This document shows, piece by piece, positions 1-10,672 of a stretch of DNA of 64,000 nucleotides (position 1 is the stretch's first letter; every line of letters begins with the position of its first letter). The notes under the pieces were generated by a model. That model did not search any database and was not told where the DNA came from. It saw nothing but the letters and a program-made list of their open reading frames with translations. This DNA comes from Ariolimax columbianus (Eukaryota; Mollusca; Gastropoda; Stylommatophora; Arionidae): assembly GCA_036924085.1 (NCBI GenBank), contig JAVGWX010000004.1, positions 44,733,293 through 44,797,292 on the forward strand. Direction: 5' to 3'. The position numbers and the translations under genes were made by a program.

Positions 1-479
1 GTACGTGGTGGAGCGAAAAAAAACCATGTCTGCCAAACTGGACACGATCGTGATTGCAATGGGGTATGTCCGGATTGTGAAACGGACGTTCAACCTTCAA
101 GGCCACGCGACCTTCATATGGTATTATAAGAATTACCAAAAGTTGGTAAGTTGCAGGAAGGTTTACCAAAAGTCAAGTCTACAGGAAATGTTGCTAACAA
201 CTTGACTTTGATAGGGCACTAGATTGCCTGTTAAAATACAAGCGATTAGGAGACTGTTTACTTACGATCTGCAGACAATTTGAAAACAACAAAGTGAAAA
301 CATTTGCATTTAAGAGTAATATTGTAACATAAAATTGCAAAGGCGATACTGAAATCTAAAACAGATGTAATAAAGAAAGTCCATTCATGTGGGCAAGTGT
401 CTCTGTAAGCACGTGACAAAGGATACAAAAATAACGCTATACAACACAATATTTCTAAATCATTGTATTATCAGTACCT
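1..479. other. No gene recognised
   Basis: Short overlapping reading frames only. None shows a motif, signal peptide or family resemblance that I can identify, and I see no tandem structure. Confidence 0.5.
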
Positions 480-724
480 GCATTGGACATTAACAAACAG
501 ACGTTCAAGACACATATGTAACAAATGTAACAACAGAGATGAAATGCCTGGGCAGAATGCTTGGATTAACAGGATAGAATAAGAAACGAAGATATTAGGA
601 AACAAGTAGGTACAACACCAGTACTAGACCTCATCAAGAGACAGCAAACCATATGGGTCGGCCTCTTGGCGCGACTAACACCAAATAGTATCCCTCAGAT
701 AACAATAGGGGAGGAAGACTAGGC
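480..724 (+). pseudogene. Non-LTR retrotransposon RT C-terminal relic
   Basis: A conceptual translation with one frameshift near 570 reads EMKCLGRMLG, then DRIRNEDIRKQVG, then LIKRQQTIWVGLLARL. This matches the widespread C-terminal motif of LINE reverse transcriptases (DRIRNEDIR followed by W-x-G-H/L-x-x-R). No start, endonuclease or upstream RT blocks remain. The frame meets a stop at about 718, just before the 37-bp minisatellite. It is a dead fragment; the clade cannot be fixed from this piece. Confidence 0.7.
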
Positions 725-960
725 AGGCAAAACATACTGAGCAGACAAGTTAATCAGGGCCAGGCAGAACATACTGATCAGCCAAGTTAGTCAGGGTCTG
801 GCAAAACATACTGATCAGACAAGTTAGTCAGCGTCAGACAAAACATACTGATCAGACAAATTAGTCAGGGTCAGGCAAAACATACTGATCAGACAAATTA
901 GTCAGGGTCAGGCAAAACATACTGATCAGACAAGTTAATCAGAGCCAGGCAAAATAGTCT
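725..960 (+). repeat. 37-bp minisatellite (composite repeat family, copy 1)
   Basis: About six tandem units carrying CATACTGATCAGACAA and TTAGTCAGGGTCAGGC. The spacing of CTGATCAG at 811, 848, 885 and 922 gives an exact 37-bp period. The reverse complement of the same unit recurs at 62,240-62,560, and a diverged piece recurs at 63,820-63,890. Confidence 0.85.
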
Positions 961-999
961 GGCCAAGACCCAAACCTCTGCTTCCTAGTAGCCCTCCTT

Positions 1000-1013
1000 G
1001 AAAACAGGATGTT
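1000..1013 (+). repeat. 5' target-site duplication of copy G
   Basis: GAAAACAGGATGTT is repeated with one mismatch (GAAAACGGGATGTT) at 1,877-1,890. It brackets the inserted retrotransposon derivative. Confidence 0.7.
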
Positions 1014-1876
1014 CAATTCGAGAGGAGTCGCAGACATTTGTCCACGTACTAGGCTCATAAGCCAACAACATCTCCGTGCCATGACCAGGCTGGTTCCCCT
1101 GGTCAAATGCACTCCTTCGAGAGAAATCCTAGGTCGCTGACATTTGGTCCACGTGCTTGGCTGATAAGCCAATGGTGCGAAGCTACCATCTGAGGGACTA
1201 AGGCCGAACGCCTCTAAGCCAGAACCCGGCCCTAAATCTCAGCACCGCTGAGATGGGAGGCTACGACATGGCTGGAACCTGGGGCTCGCGTGTCAGCCCG
1301 GCCCTGTCAAGCCACAGAAATGCACCTGGTTAAATGCACTCCTGCCTTGCTCTTTACCTCTGTCTGCTATTAGTCATCCCAATGGACGCAGAAGAGATGC
1401 AGTCCAGCGGACATTGCACACCTGCCCTATTGTGACAACCTCCCAGGTGGCGGGGAATGCTAGGCGTACCATCACTGCAGATGAGCCGAGAAAATAAAGG
1501 AAGCAAATAGATACCTCACTCACATGCACATGCTACGTTCCTGGCAGGATGTGACGATCCTGAGACACAGTCACACTAGACTGCCTCTCTTCCGGGATAG
1601 TACAAACTAGTGCATAGTCCATCTTATCATATCATTGCCAAACCCTATAGACACGAGTGGGGAAGACTCGATAGTCCTGCAAGACAACTTCCATAAGAGA
1701 GACAACTCTGACCAAAACCAACTGCTGCCTTGCAGTTAGGCTGGGGACAGCCAAAGGCTAAGGAGGGCATCCCTACAGAAACGCCTGTTGAAATCGAATG
1801 CACTGAGCCCCAGGCTTAACAAAATAAAACAGTGCAACGTATATCGCTGTAAACAGCGTACGATGAAAAAGAAGAA
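1014..1876 (+). mobile_element. Internally deleted Ingi/I-like derivative (copy G)
   Basis: From 1,014 to about 1,840 the sequence is a diverged but colinear match to the 5' UTR of copy A (minus strand 18,936 down to about 17,990). It shares GAGAGGAG(T/C)CGCAGACA, CTCAGCACC, AGGTGGCGGGGAATGCT and AAACAGTGCAACGTA. It then jumps to the family's extreme 3' end (ACAGCGTACGATGAAAAAG, GAA-rich tail), so the whole endonuclease-RT-RNase H ORF is missing. A 14-bp target-site duplication flanks it. The first ~60 bp of the 5' end occur twice (1,014-1,070 and 1,116-1,175). It has no coding capacity, so it would have needed proteins from an autonomous copy. Its architecture resembles trypanosome RIME relative to ingi. 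Confidence 0.75.
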
Positions 1877-1890
1877 GAAAACGGGATGTT
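1877..1890 (+). repeat. 3' target-site duplication of copy G
   Basis: GAAAACGGGATGTT directly follows the GAA-rich tail and pairs with 1,000-1,013. Confidence 0.7.
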
Positions 1891-2025
1891 TTCATGGCAG
1901 CGTGGCTAACGGGGTTCGGTATCCCCGTAGCAGTGAACGACACGCAGATGAATCCAAGCATAACACAACCACCTGGAGGATCCCAGTCTACCTTAATCAG
2001 AACGCTCGGGATGTGAGGAAAGCTA
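1891..2025 (+). repeat. Composite dispersed repeat, single-copy part (copy 1)
   Basis: TTTCATGGCAGCGTGGCTAA, CGACACGCAGATGAA and CTCGGGATGTGAGGAAA recur, inverted, at 62,053-62,220. With the retrotransposon (1,014-1,890) removed, 940-1,000 joined to 1,891-2,025 aligns continuously with the right-hand copy. The right-hand copy therefore acts as an empty site. Confidence 0.75.
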
Positions 2026-2955
2026 CTGCAACGTCCGTTTCAGTGCTCACACAAGAGTAAACCTACTCAACGTGGGCATTAAAAACAACAACAGAAAGCA
2101 GTTGTATACAATTACAATGGATAGAAAGCCAAGACCGACCGTAAACAAGATGGATAGCACGCGTAACAGATTCAGTAAAGCTCCCAGTGTTCGAAGCACA
2201 TACTAGGGCCCGGTCAAGAAACCCCTTCATAGCCTGACGCTTTAAGGTACAAGCAGGTCAAAAAGGGAAAAGAAAGAAGAAAGATCGTATCAAACATAAA
2301 TAAATATCAAAAACAGAAAGATGTATGTGTGGTGTAATAAAAAAAGTAAACGTTTATGGTATACTCAAGCAAATATAACAGTCAGATGTAACTGCTTGTA
2401 AGTCTATGTTTAATGCTTAAATATAAGCGTTAAATAGAAACCAATGTCAATACGTATCCTTTTGATTCACTGTGCCAAGGTCTGCCTAAACTTTCCTACA
2501 TTTAATGTATTAAGCAGCCTGCCACGATGATCCTAGTTTATATTAATCCTTTCTTTGCTTCCTGCTCAATATTTTAATACGCAGTTTATCATAACAAAAT
2601 TGACGGCCTACCATTTCGTTTGTTGCTTATTTAAATAATCCAAACTACATGCAAACAATTTCCCATCAGAAATTCTTAATCATCAATTGTGTAATGCCAT
2701 TTATTGTTTTGATTTTTTTAAACGATAATTAGAATATTAATCAATCATTGTTAACCTTTAAGCTGAGGTTGACACAGCTGTTCAACAAATAGACGTCACA
2801 TTTTCTTGTATTTAGATTTTGTGTCTTAAATGTTCTACAGGTTGGGGTAACCAGCCATTGCGTAGCCCTCCTTAGTCACTTCTTACGAGATTCGTCGTAA
2901 CAGTGTAACTATTTTTCGCTCTCTTTTTAGACCTTAGTGGTCCACAAACGTATAA
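2026..2955. other. AT-rich spacer, no gene recognised
   Basis: Stops in all frames. No repeat, RNA or protein motif recognised. Confidence 0.5.
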
Positions 2956-3160
2956 TCAAACAGTTCACAAAATTGAAGCAATAATTAGTAGATTGTCAAA
3001 CAGTTGGCAGATTTGAAGCAATAAATAGTAGATTGTCAAACAGTTGGCAAATTTGAAGCAATAAATAGTACATTGTGAAACATTTGGCATATTTTAAACA
3101 ATAGTAGATTGTCAAAATGTTTTCAGATTTGAAGCGATACTAAGTAGATTATTTGAAGCG
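2956..3160 (+). repeat. 40-bp tandem repeat
   Basis: About five degenerate units contain GATTGTCAAACAGTTGGCA and TTTGAAGCAATAAATAGTA. GATTGTCAAA at 2,991 and 3,031 sets the period at 40 bp. Confidence 0.8.
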
Positions 3161-3364
3161 AACTAATTGAATCTCAGTGTATTGTACATGTGAGATCACT
3201 TGCTTTTCCAGTTTGACAGACCAACACAGAGCTGTGAACAACTATCCTTTACATAATGTGATCAGTTTAGGCATTATACAAATGTTGCTCATATTAGTAA
3301 ATATATATTATTTCCCACTTTCCCACTCCCACACCCATCCCAATCTCGCTCTCCATTTTAACAT

Positions 3365-3424
3365 TATTATGTGTGTGTGTATGTATATGCGTAAATATGT
3401 ATGTACGTATCGTATGTATGTATG

Positions 3425-3455
<31 letters not shown>

Positions 3456-3542
3456 GTATGTATGTATGTATGTATGCATGTATATATGTGTATGTGCCGC
3501 CTGCCTGTCCTTCTCTGCTTGTGGATGTCTGCGCCCCTGTTA

Positions 3543-3634
<92 letters not shown>

Positions 3635-3870
3635 TTATCTATCTACCACATCCTGTCCTGTCCTGACTTGTCTTGTCTTCTCTATTTCTGTCTTGTCTAT
3701 TTCTGTCTTGTCTATTTCTGTCTTGTCTATTTCTGTCTTGTCTATTTCTGTCTTGTCTATTTCTGTCTTTCTATTTATGTCTGTATATTTCTTTCTGTCT
3801 CCGTCGGTCCGTCCGTCTGACTGCCTGCATGCCTGCTTGTCTACCTGTCAATCGATCCACCCCTTAATAA
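3365..3870 (+). repeat. Compound microsatellite (TATG)n-(ATCT)n-(TTCTGTCTTGTCTAT)n
   Basis: A (TATG)n run (3,400-3,490) is followed by (ATCT)n (3,544-3,640) and a 15-bp CTATTTCTGTCTTGT repeat (3,680-3,775), ending in (GTCC)-like triplets. The long YLSI/MYVC reading frames are simple-repeat translations, not genes. Confidence 0.95.
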
Positions 3871-5030
3871 TACTTTACGTCTAACAGGATCGATCTCACA
3901 ATATAACAGGTCCTACAAGGGAGACAATCTTCTTGTAACCATATCGCCCCAATATCTCACCCACGTACTCTATGCCTACATCTGTCTCTCCTACTCTAGA
4001 ATTTGCCAGCATGTGTTTTGTTTTCTCTCAGAATAGGAGTGTGTGCTATGTCAAAAACACAAAAACACGTTCCATGGGGTGATAGGATACAGTACACTTA
4101 CATGTCTTCAGTACCTATTATCAAGCGTTGCAATTATATATCTGAGATTGTAAAGTGCTAATTGTATTAGTTTTTTTTTAGTAGTATTGCGTTCAACATA
4201 AATTCGAAACGAACTTTTCTATCAACCGCTGCAGCTATTTCTGTCGCGCGTGCTGGTATCACCCTTTCACTCTCTATTGTCCTTGTCAATGATTCTATTT
4301 TGCATTATTTTGTTCTTCTCATCGATTCTGTTAAAATAGATTGGCGTGGGAGCGAATCCAGGTGGCGTTCAACAATTTATGTATCATCGTTTTGTTTTCG
4401 TATCCTTCCATATGGCTCCTGACTTGATTTTGTATTGTTAATATGTGTTTCATTATCCGGATGTTTTACTACAGGTCTGTTGCCCTTGAACTTATTTAAT
4501 ATTGCAAAAATATGCTAATTTAAGAATAACAATCACTGCACACCATGTAGACCTCTACATGCTTATTTTCTACTACTATACATATGATGGTTTGTGCACC
4601 TCGTTGCGTATACACACACCTTCTATCTAGTGCATCTCATTGATTTTACCGACATAGTCAAACGGGAAGGGGGGGGGGGGGATGTCGTATTTAAGTAAAA
4701 CCCACAGCCCCTCAATAAACATATGGTAGCTATTAAAAGACAACTATTGCTTTGGCGCTTTTTCCCATTCCCATGCTCCACCAAAACGATTTATATGGTT
4801 CACCAATAAATATCACTTGCATATCCGTCGTTACACGGTGTATGGGTTGCTCCGGCAGAAAAGAAACCAATCTACCACAGCCCTACAGGATCGCCCAAAA
4901 ACTCACCAGCATAGCAAAACTGGCGAACGACGACACACAGTGTAGTGTTTTAGTGAGCTGGTGAGACTTAGAGAATCGTGTAACATTATATCTCGGGTTC
5001 ATCACGACTGTCTTATAAATTGGATTATTC
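3871..5030. other. No gene recognised
   Basis: Unique-looking sequence with a short poly-G run near 4,671-4,681. No motif-bearing reading frame. Confidence 0.5.
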
Positions 5031-5034
5031 AATA

Positions 5035-5094
5035 AATTACTGTCTACGATACATCTGATTCCAGTGGATGTTAATTTAACAGCTTGAAGACCTG

Positions 5095-5148
<54 letters not shown>

Positions 5149-5184
5149 GTCTATCCATCTAGCTACCATTAACATTTGTCTCTC

Positions 5185-5221
<37 letters not shown>

Positions 5222-5322
5222 CGATAAATCTGATTCAAGTGGATGTTATTTTAACAGCTAGAAGACCTGTATAATATATATATAAATGTATTTAAATGTC
5301 TATCCATCTAGCTACCATTAAC

Positions 5323-5374
<52 letters not shown>

Positions 5375-5395
5375 TTCTCTCCTTATCTCTCTTGC
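5035..5395 (+). repeat. Tandem duplication (~178 bp) with internal (AT)n and (CT)n
   Basis: CTACGATACATCTGATTCCA...(AT)n...CTATCCATCTAGCTACC...(CT)n (5,041-5,217) is repeated as CTACGATAAATCTGATTCAA...(5,219-5,395). The (AT)n tract is about 48 bp in the first copy and about 14 bp in the second. Confidence 0.85.
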
Positions 5396-6150
5396 TTTAT
5401 CGATTGAGTTTTCTTAGCATCTCCATTAAAATGTTAGCATGCATATCTACCTGTAATAGTCAGTACATGTGTTAGAAACTAGCCATACCTGTGCAGAAGA
5501 TCTACCCGCCAATCAAACTGCACAATATGAGAAAAAAACGAAAGCAGTTTAAACTATCCATCCCTTCCAATACCGCTCGCTTGTCTCAAATCCCCGCACA
5601 TTCACTCACTCTCCATCCCCCAAACCATGACTCCATAAAAATGTATAATTTTCTCTCGAAGATGCACACAAACACTTTCATTGAATATGCAATAAAAAGG
5701 TTACATTTTAATTTCAATGTTCTCTATCATCTGTTCAAAGAAATAATCTCTGTTCACTTTGTGAGGTTCCAAGAACGCTGGATTCGCAAATTATAAAATG
5801 TACATTAAAAGAAGCTGCAAGTGACGTCTTAAATGACGCATCGAAACTGCACGTTACAAAGTGACGTCGGTACCATGCAATGTTGACGGTTCGTGACAGT
5901 TAGTTGTGCAATTAATCGACAATAATTGATAACATGTTTGCTACTGCCCCGTCACAAAAGATGCATAGTAAAAGACCAAACCTAAGAAATTGTGTACAGC
6001 GATGTTTTTTATAGTCATAAAATACATGAAAGTAATATAAGGAGACCTTCAAGTTTTATCAGCTGTTTATGCATAAATCTAAATGTAGCGTGTAAACTAA
6101 CATAAATACAACAATATAGTGAGATAACAAACTAAATTAACAAAACCAAC
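5396..6150. other. No gene recognised
   Basis: A 101-codon frame at 5,491-5,796 shows no recognisable domain. The rest is AT-rich spacer. Confidence 0.45.
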
Positions 6151-6159
6151 AATCGGTTC

Positions 6160-7088
6160 TTGAAAACTATATCTGCCCTTCAGGCCTCTCCACCACTGTC
6201 TACTACAAACCCACTGACGCCCACAACTACCTCCTCTACACTTCCTCCCATCCCCTATCCTGCCGCGATTCGCTTCCTTTCTCCCAACTCCTCTGCCTCC
6301 GACGCCTATGTCAGGATGACGACGACTTCCTTCTCAAGGCCCACGAGATGCTTGACTTCTTCCGCAAGCGACTCTACCCTGAGATCACTCTCTCCTCCGC
6401 TCTTCAGCGGGTTCTTCTTATCTCCCACCAAGACTCCCTCACTCCCACCCGCCGTCTTCCCTCTGACCGTGTGAAACTCGTCCTCACCTATCACCCTCAC
6501 TGCGTCTCTGTCCGGGATATCCTATTCCGCCATCTCCCTATCCTTCACTCTGATCATGCCACACGCAAAGTGTTTCCCTATCCTCCCCTTGTCGCCTACA
6601 AACGTGACAGGAACCTGAGGGACTTGCTGGTCAGTAGTCGCCTACACACCAGCCCTCATAGCCTCCCAGGCACCAGGCCGTGCAAAAATTCACGTGGCTA
6701 TGTTACCTGCCCTCATGTCATCCTGTCTCGCTCCATTACCTGTCCTAAGGCTGAATTCTTCATCAAAGAGGGGTTCACATGCAAATCTCGTAACCTCATC
6801 TATTCCATCATCTGCCGCCAGTGTGGTATGACTTACATTGGGAAAACTGGTATGGAACTACGGGAGCGTTTCCGCCAACACCTCAACGACATCCGCAACC
6901 GCACTGGTTCCCCAATTGCCAGCCACGTCAATGGTCCTGAGCACCGGGGTATGGCTGACGTCAGTGTCACTGGTCTAGTTTCTTACTTCTCTGACGATCG
7001 TCATCGATTCACCCTTGAGAACATACTTATCTCGAGTATGGGCTGTCTCCAACCACATGGTATTAATATCTTCCATACTTTTTCTTAA
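6160..7088 (+). CDS. Penelope-like element: RT C-terminus + GIY-YIG endonuclease (5'-truncated)
   Basis: The open frame runs upstream of the ATG at 6,348 without a stop to about 6,160, where Penelope RT homology begins with VYYKPTDAHNYLLYTSSHP. Penelope-like elements encode a telomerase-related RT joined to a GIY-YIG endonuclease. Counting from the 6,348 ATG, the 'GIY' strand is YSII (151-154), YIG is residues 163-165 (TYIGKT), the catalytic Arg lies in LRERFRQHL (171-179) and the metal-binding Glu is in FTLENIL (E224). The linker has a CPH/C cluster (120-132) typical of the family. The C-terminus is complete, ending PHGIN and a stop. The RT core and N-terminus are lost, so this copy cannot be active by itself. 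Confidence 0.85.
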
Positions 7089-7560
7089 ACCCTCACACTG
7101 GCCTCCATCTTTTTGTCCTCCTTCCCCCCCCCGCCTCCCCCATTCTTCCATCAGTTCTCTTCCCCCCTCTCTTATATCAATATCACCCCCTCCCGGCTTA
7201 TATTGCCTTCTCTTTGTTCTCCTATCTGGACCACTATTTGGCCACGCTTGGCTTATCAGGTATATTCCGCCACTTTTTGTTTGACCGCTCCTATTTCAGT
7301 TTCAATCGAGCACTTGGCACAACCGGTCGCTTAGACAGAAAGCGTCTACTACCTGAAACAGATAAGCTGACCATTTTTTCTTATATGTTTATTTGTTAGT
7401 TCAGTGTTGTTGTCCCTGATGAAGGCCTATTGGTCGTAACGTAGGTTTTGTTTGTGTTTCTCGTCTCGGTGCGGTATCTGACCATACCCATTTTAAAATT
7501 TTGATTAAGCTCAACCTTAATCAACTTTTACTAGTTTTGTTCATATTTTTTTCTCGTTCT
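7089..7560 (+). mobile_element. Penelope-like element 3' region
   Basis: A C/T-rich 3' UTR leads into GTTAGTTCAGTGTTGTTG, CCTGATGAAGGCCTATTGG and CGTCTCGGTGCGGTATCTGA. This block recurs at 31,148-31,330, and similarity continues to about 7,560 with a T-rich end. It defines the 3' terminus of the family. Confidence 0.75.
7414..7446 (+). ncRNA. Candidate relic hammerhead-ribozyme core
   Basis: Penelope-like elements are known to carry hammerhead motifs. Here CTGATGA (7,416-7,422) is followed by a possible stem II, GGCC paired with GGTC around a TATT loop, and then GTAAC where a hammerhead needs GAAAC. The second copy (31,183-31,207) has the same GTAAC. The core is probably inactive; stems I and III were not resolved. 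Confidence 0.4.
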
Positions 7561-7639
7561 TGAAATAAAAACGGCGACAACATCTACACATTGGAGATAA
7601 GATAGAACAGTATACGACATATCTACCTTCAGTTCTTGA

Positions 7640-7888
7640 AAACATATACTGCATTGACTCCCGCAGAAATTGATTAAGATCATGAAGACATATCCTATAA
7701 TGTCTCCTGCAGAAATTCGGTTCATCAAAACGTATCCTATAATTACCCCAACACACATTGATTCAGTTCATGAAAGCGTGTCCTATAATTACCCCAACAC
7801 AAATTGATTCAGTTCATGAAAACGTGTCCTGTAATAGACCCTGTATGAATTGATTCGGTTCATGAAAACGTGTCCTGTAATAGACCCT
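7640..7888 (+). repeat. 46-bp minisatellite, left part
   Basis: Degenerate units of GAAATTGATTCAGTTCATGA and AAGCGTGTCCTGTAATAGA. The array resumes at 8,251 after a SINE-like insertion. Confidence 0.8.
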
Positions 7889-8250
7889 TTATCTTCGTTT
7901 TCTTCTTCGTTCGTTCTCAATCTCCCACTACCAAACCCTGAAAGGGTAAGTAGCAGAATGTAGTCCAGAAAACGGAATGCGTTGTGTTGTAGTTTACAAC
8001 TTGGCTGCGATATTTGCACCTTGCGGTCCAAAACATCCGACTTCAGCAAGCATTTTTTGAGTACCGGGTTAGCATTCCCTCTTCGATCCCTTCTCTTTAG
8101 CCAGTCTGCCCTGCTGCAGCCTGTTATCCAGGATCACCGCGTGGAGGTGTAGAAGGGTCTTGGCAGCTATGGTTCGCTGGCCCTGACGCTAGCAGTCAGC
8201 TATGGGTTGCTGACCACTGCAGCTCATGTGCTGCTCAGCATCGTGATCCC
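7889..8250 (-). mobile_element. SINE-like element S1 with GAA-rich tail
   Basis: This interrupts the 46-bp array and is flanked by ATAGACCCT (7,880-7,888 and 8,251-8,259). On the minus strand it carries CAAGACCCTTCTACACCTC, GGGATCGAAGAGGGAATGC, GAAGTCGGATGTTTTGG and ends AACGAACGAAGAAGAAAA. Other copies are at 44,685, 46,163 and 57,866. It is non-coding. The 5' part has no convincing tRNA A/B boxes, so its RNA origin is unknown. Confidence 0.7.
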
Positions 8251-8740
8251 ATAGACCCTGTATGAATTTATTCGGTTCATGAAAGCGTGTCCTGTAATAG
8301 ACTCTGTATGAATTGATTCAGTTCATGACAGAGTGTCCTGTAATAGACCCTGTATGAATTGATTCAGTTCATGAAAACGTGTCCTGTAATCGAACCTGTA
8401 TAAATTGATTCAGCCCATGAAAACATATCATGGACGATCTGATTAAATTGATTAGGTCCATGAAAACATGACATGTAATATCTCTTTCAGAAATTGATTC
8501 AGTTCATGAAATCTTATCCTGCAATGTCTCTTGCAGAAATTGATTCATTCATGAAATCGTATCCTGCAATGTCTCTTGCAGAAATTGATTCAGTTCATGA
8601 AAGCGTGTCCGGTAATGAATCCTGCAGAAATTGATTCAGTTCATGAAAGCTTGTCCGGTAATGAATCCTGCAGAAATTGATTCAGTTCATGAAAGCGTGT
8701 CCGGTAATGAATCCTGCAGAAATGTAATCAGTTTTGGAAA
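8251..8740 (+). repeat. 46-bp minisatellite, right part
   Basis: About ten units of TTGATTCAGTTCATGAAAGC / GTGTCCGGTAATGAATCCTG. The last three units are almost identical. Confidence 0.85.
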
Positions 8741-9438
8741 TGTATTCAGCCTCATTAATTCAAGAACATCAGAGATGTTGACTTAACTTTAAGTTTGAAG
8801 GAAAGAATAATCACCGGAATCGGTTTTTGTTAATTGTCTGCCCCTCAAATGCACGTACTGCTCCTTCTCGCTCCAAGTAAAGCAAAGGGCCACAACTACA
8901 GCACGTCCCTTTACCGGAAGTCGGTATTCGAACAATTGCAAATGGTTGTTTCAATTCCAACTTTTTCGCATGATAAGGTTGCAAGCCGCAAGAAAAATCT
9001 GTTTTAGTTATCTTGCACAGCATTCTTATAAGGCTAAACTGTCGTTCAAACCTTGTAACCTCGGGTGCCATTCGAGTGACCAATCATATTGCATGATCTA
9101 ATAAAATGTGGCATTATGTTTGAAACGGGAATTTCCAATTTCCTATATTGAAGTCCTGCTATATACGTCATGCACAAGTTCGTAGGGCCCCAGTTTATTA
9201 GATGAATGTTAACGATTTTGAATATTTCAAACAGTGAAATCAAAGTCAGAGCTTCTGTGGTTCAAACATGATGTGTTTGTGGGGACAAAAGATACAAGCC
9301 CCTAGAACATGTATTTTAGGCCAGTCTGCTCCCCCTCCCCGCACCTCACCCTCTGTGATCGGGACGGAGCCAGGTACATTTCTGGTTTCTGCCGGGGATG
9401 AGAAGGAAAGATAAGTGACCCCCCACCCCGCACTCTTA
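8741..9438. other. No gene recognised
   Basis: No motif-bearing frame and no tandem repeat. Confidence 0.45.
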
Positions 9439-9439
9439 A

Positions 9440-10006
9440 CTACGAGGCGTGTTCACATGAAACCGGACTTAATTGCACCAAGTGAACATATGCACGGTGC
9501 GAATGATGAAGTCACTTCTGGTGTAAACAGCCCATATCAACCGTAAAGTTTGCAAAATTTAATTATCCTTCTACTCATAGTTTCCTCAGCAGACCGTTGA
9601 AAACATAGTGGGTTTGATATGAAATCCGTCCAGAGTTGATCAGCGAGAGGTGATTCGGTTTCTAACAGTTGAAGGATGTCGACCAGTTGACATTGTTGTC
9701 CAATTGTTGTTGTCACACTTTTGTTGTCATACACTGCCTGCATTCTGCGATGAATGTAAGCTGGTCGATATCCTACAGCTGTTATAAACCGAATCACCTC
9801 TCGTGGATCAACTCTAGACGGATTCACTATCACACCACTATGTTTTCAACGGTCTGCTGAGAAAACTATGAGTCGGAGGATAATGAAATGTTGCAAATTT
9901 AACGGTTGATATGTGCTGTTTAAACCGAAAGTGACGTCATCATGCGCATCGTGCGTATTTTCACTTTTTGCAGATTGTTCCGGTTTCATTTCAACACGCC
10001 TCGAAT
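9440..10006. mobile_element. Foldback mariner-like (SETMAR-type) element
   Basis: The left end GAGGCGTGTTCACATGAAAC (9,444) is mirrored by GTTTCATTTCAACACGCCTC (9,984-10,003). Both arms carry the same transposase 5' sequence in opposite orientation: GTTGATCAGCGAGAGGTGAT on the left, ATCACCTCTCGTGGATCAAC inverted on the right. The arms encode the mariner N-terminus (REVIRFLTA/TAVGY, HRRMQAVYDNKSV). It is therefore a long hairpin made of two inverted 5' ends, with the catalytic region missing. It is not autonomous. Confidence 0.75.
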
Positions 10007-10672
10007 AATCCCAAAAGCTATTCGCCCATTGAAGCTGAATAATAATACTAAGATGAAGACCGGTCTGCTTCACGAAAAAAAGACTGATAAAATGCCTTCT
10101 CTAGAATAACTCATAAGTCTGCAAGAGAAACGCAAGATGAATAGCCATTTGTATGAAGGAAATAGATGCGATTTAAAAAAAAAAAAACTACGAAGTTGAG
10201 AATATCAGAACAGCGCCATTTTTCCGAACCTGAAACATGCATAGGAATTTTGTTTTACATTAACGAACATTTGCAATATGTTAGGGCGCATTAGAAGCAG
10301 GTGGCTTAATTATCGATCAACATATTATATTAAACAGCGTGTGATTCTGAGCACATTCTGTACGAAGGTTTAAATTCATTTTTAGAATGACTGGTTCAGA
10401 AGTCTGGTTTCTTGGCAGGATTTTAGAGATATCTCGACTCCAGGCTTTGAACACTTTTAGCAGCAGATAGTCTGTTATTTGATAATGAGCAAGAATAGAG
10501 ACAGAGATAACCAGAAATAAAACACCAAACCTCATAGACTGTAGAGCAAACGACAACACACAGCTAGCTTCTAGATGAACTTTTCACATGATATTAAGCG
10601 TTCCAGATAACTCAATTTGCGCTAGAAAATATGCTCATTTAATGAATTTAATGAGACAATGGAAATTGATAT
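10007..10672. other. No gene recognised
   Basis: Unique-looking DNA with a short A-tract near 10,174-10,187. Confidence 0.45.

Noticed and set aside
7640..8740. CRISPR-like array
   Set aside because: The whole unit repeats, with no unique spacers; eukaryotic context.
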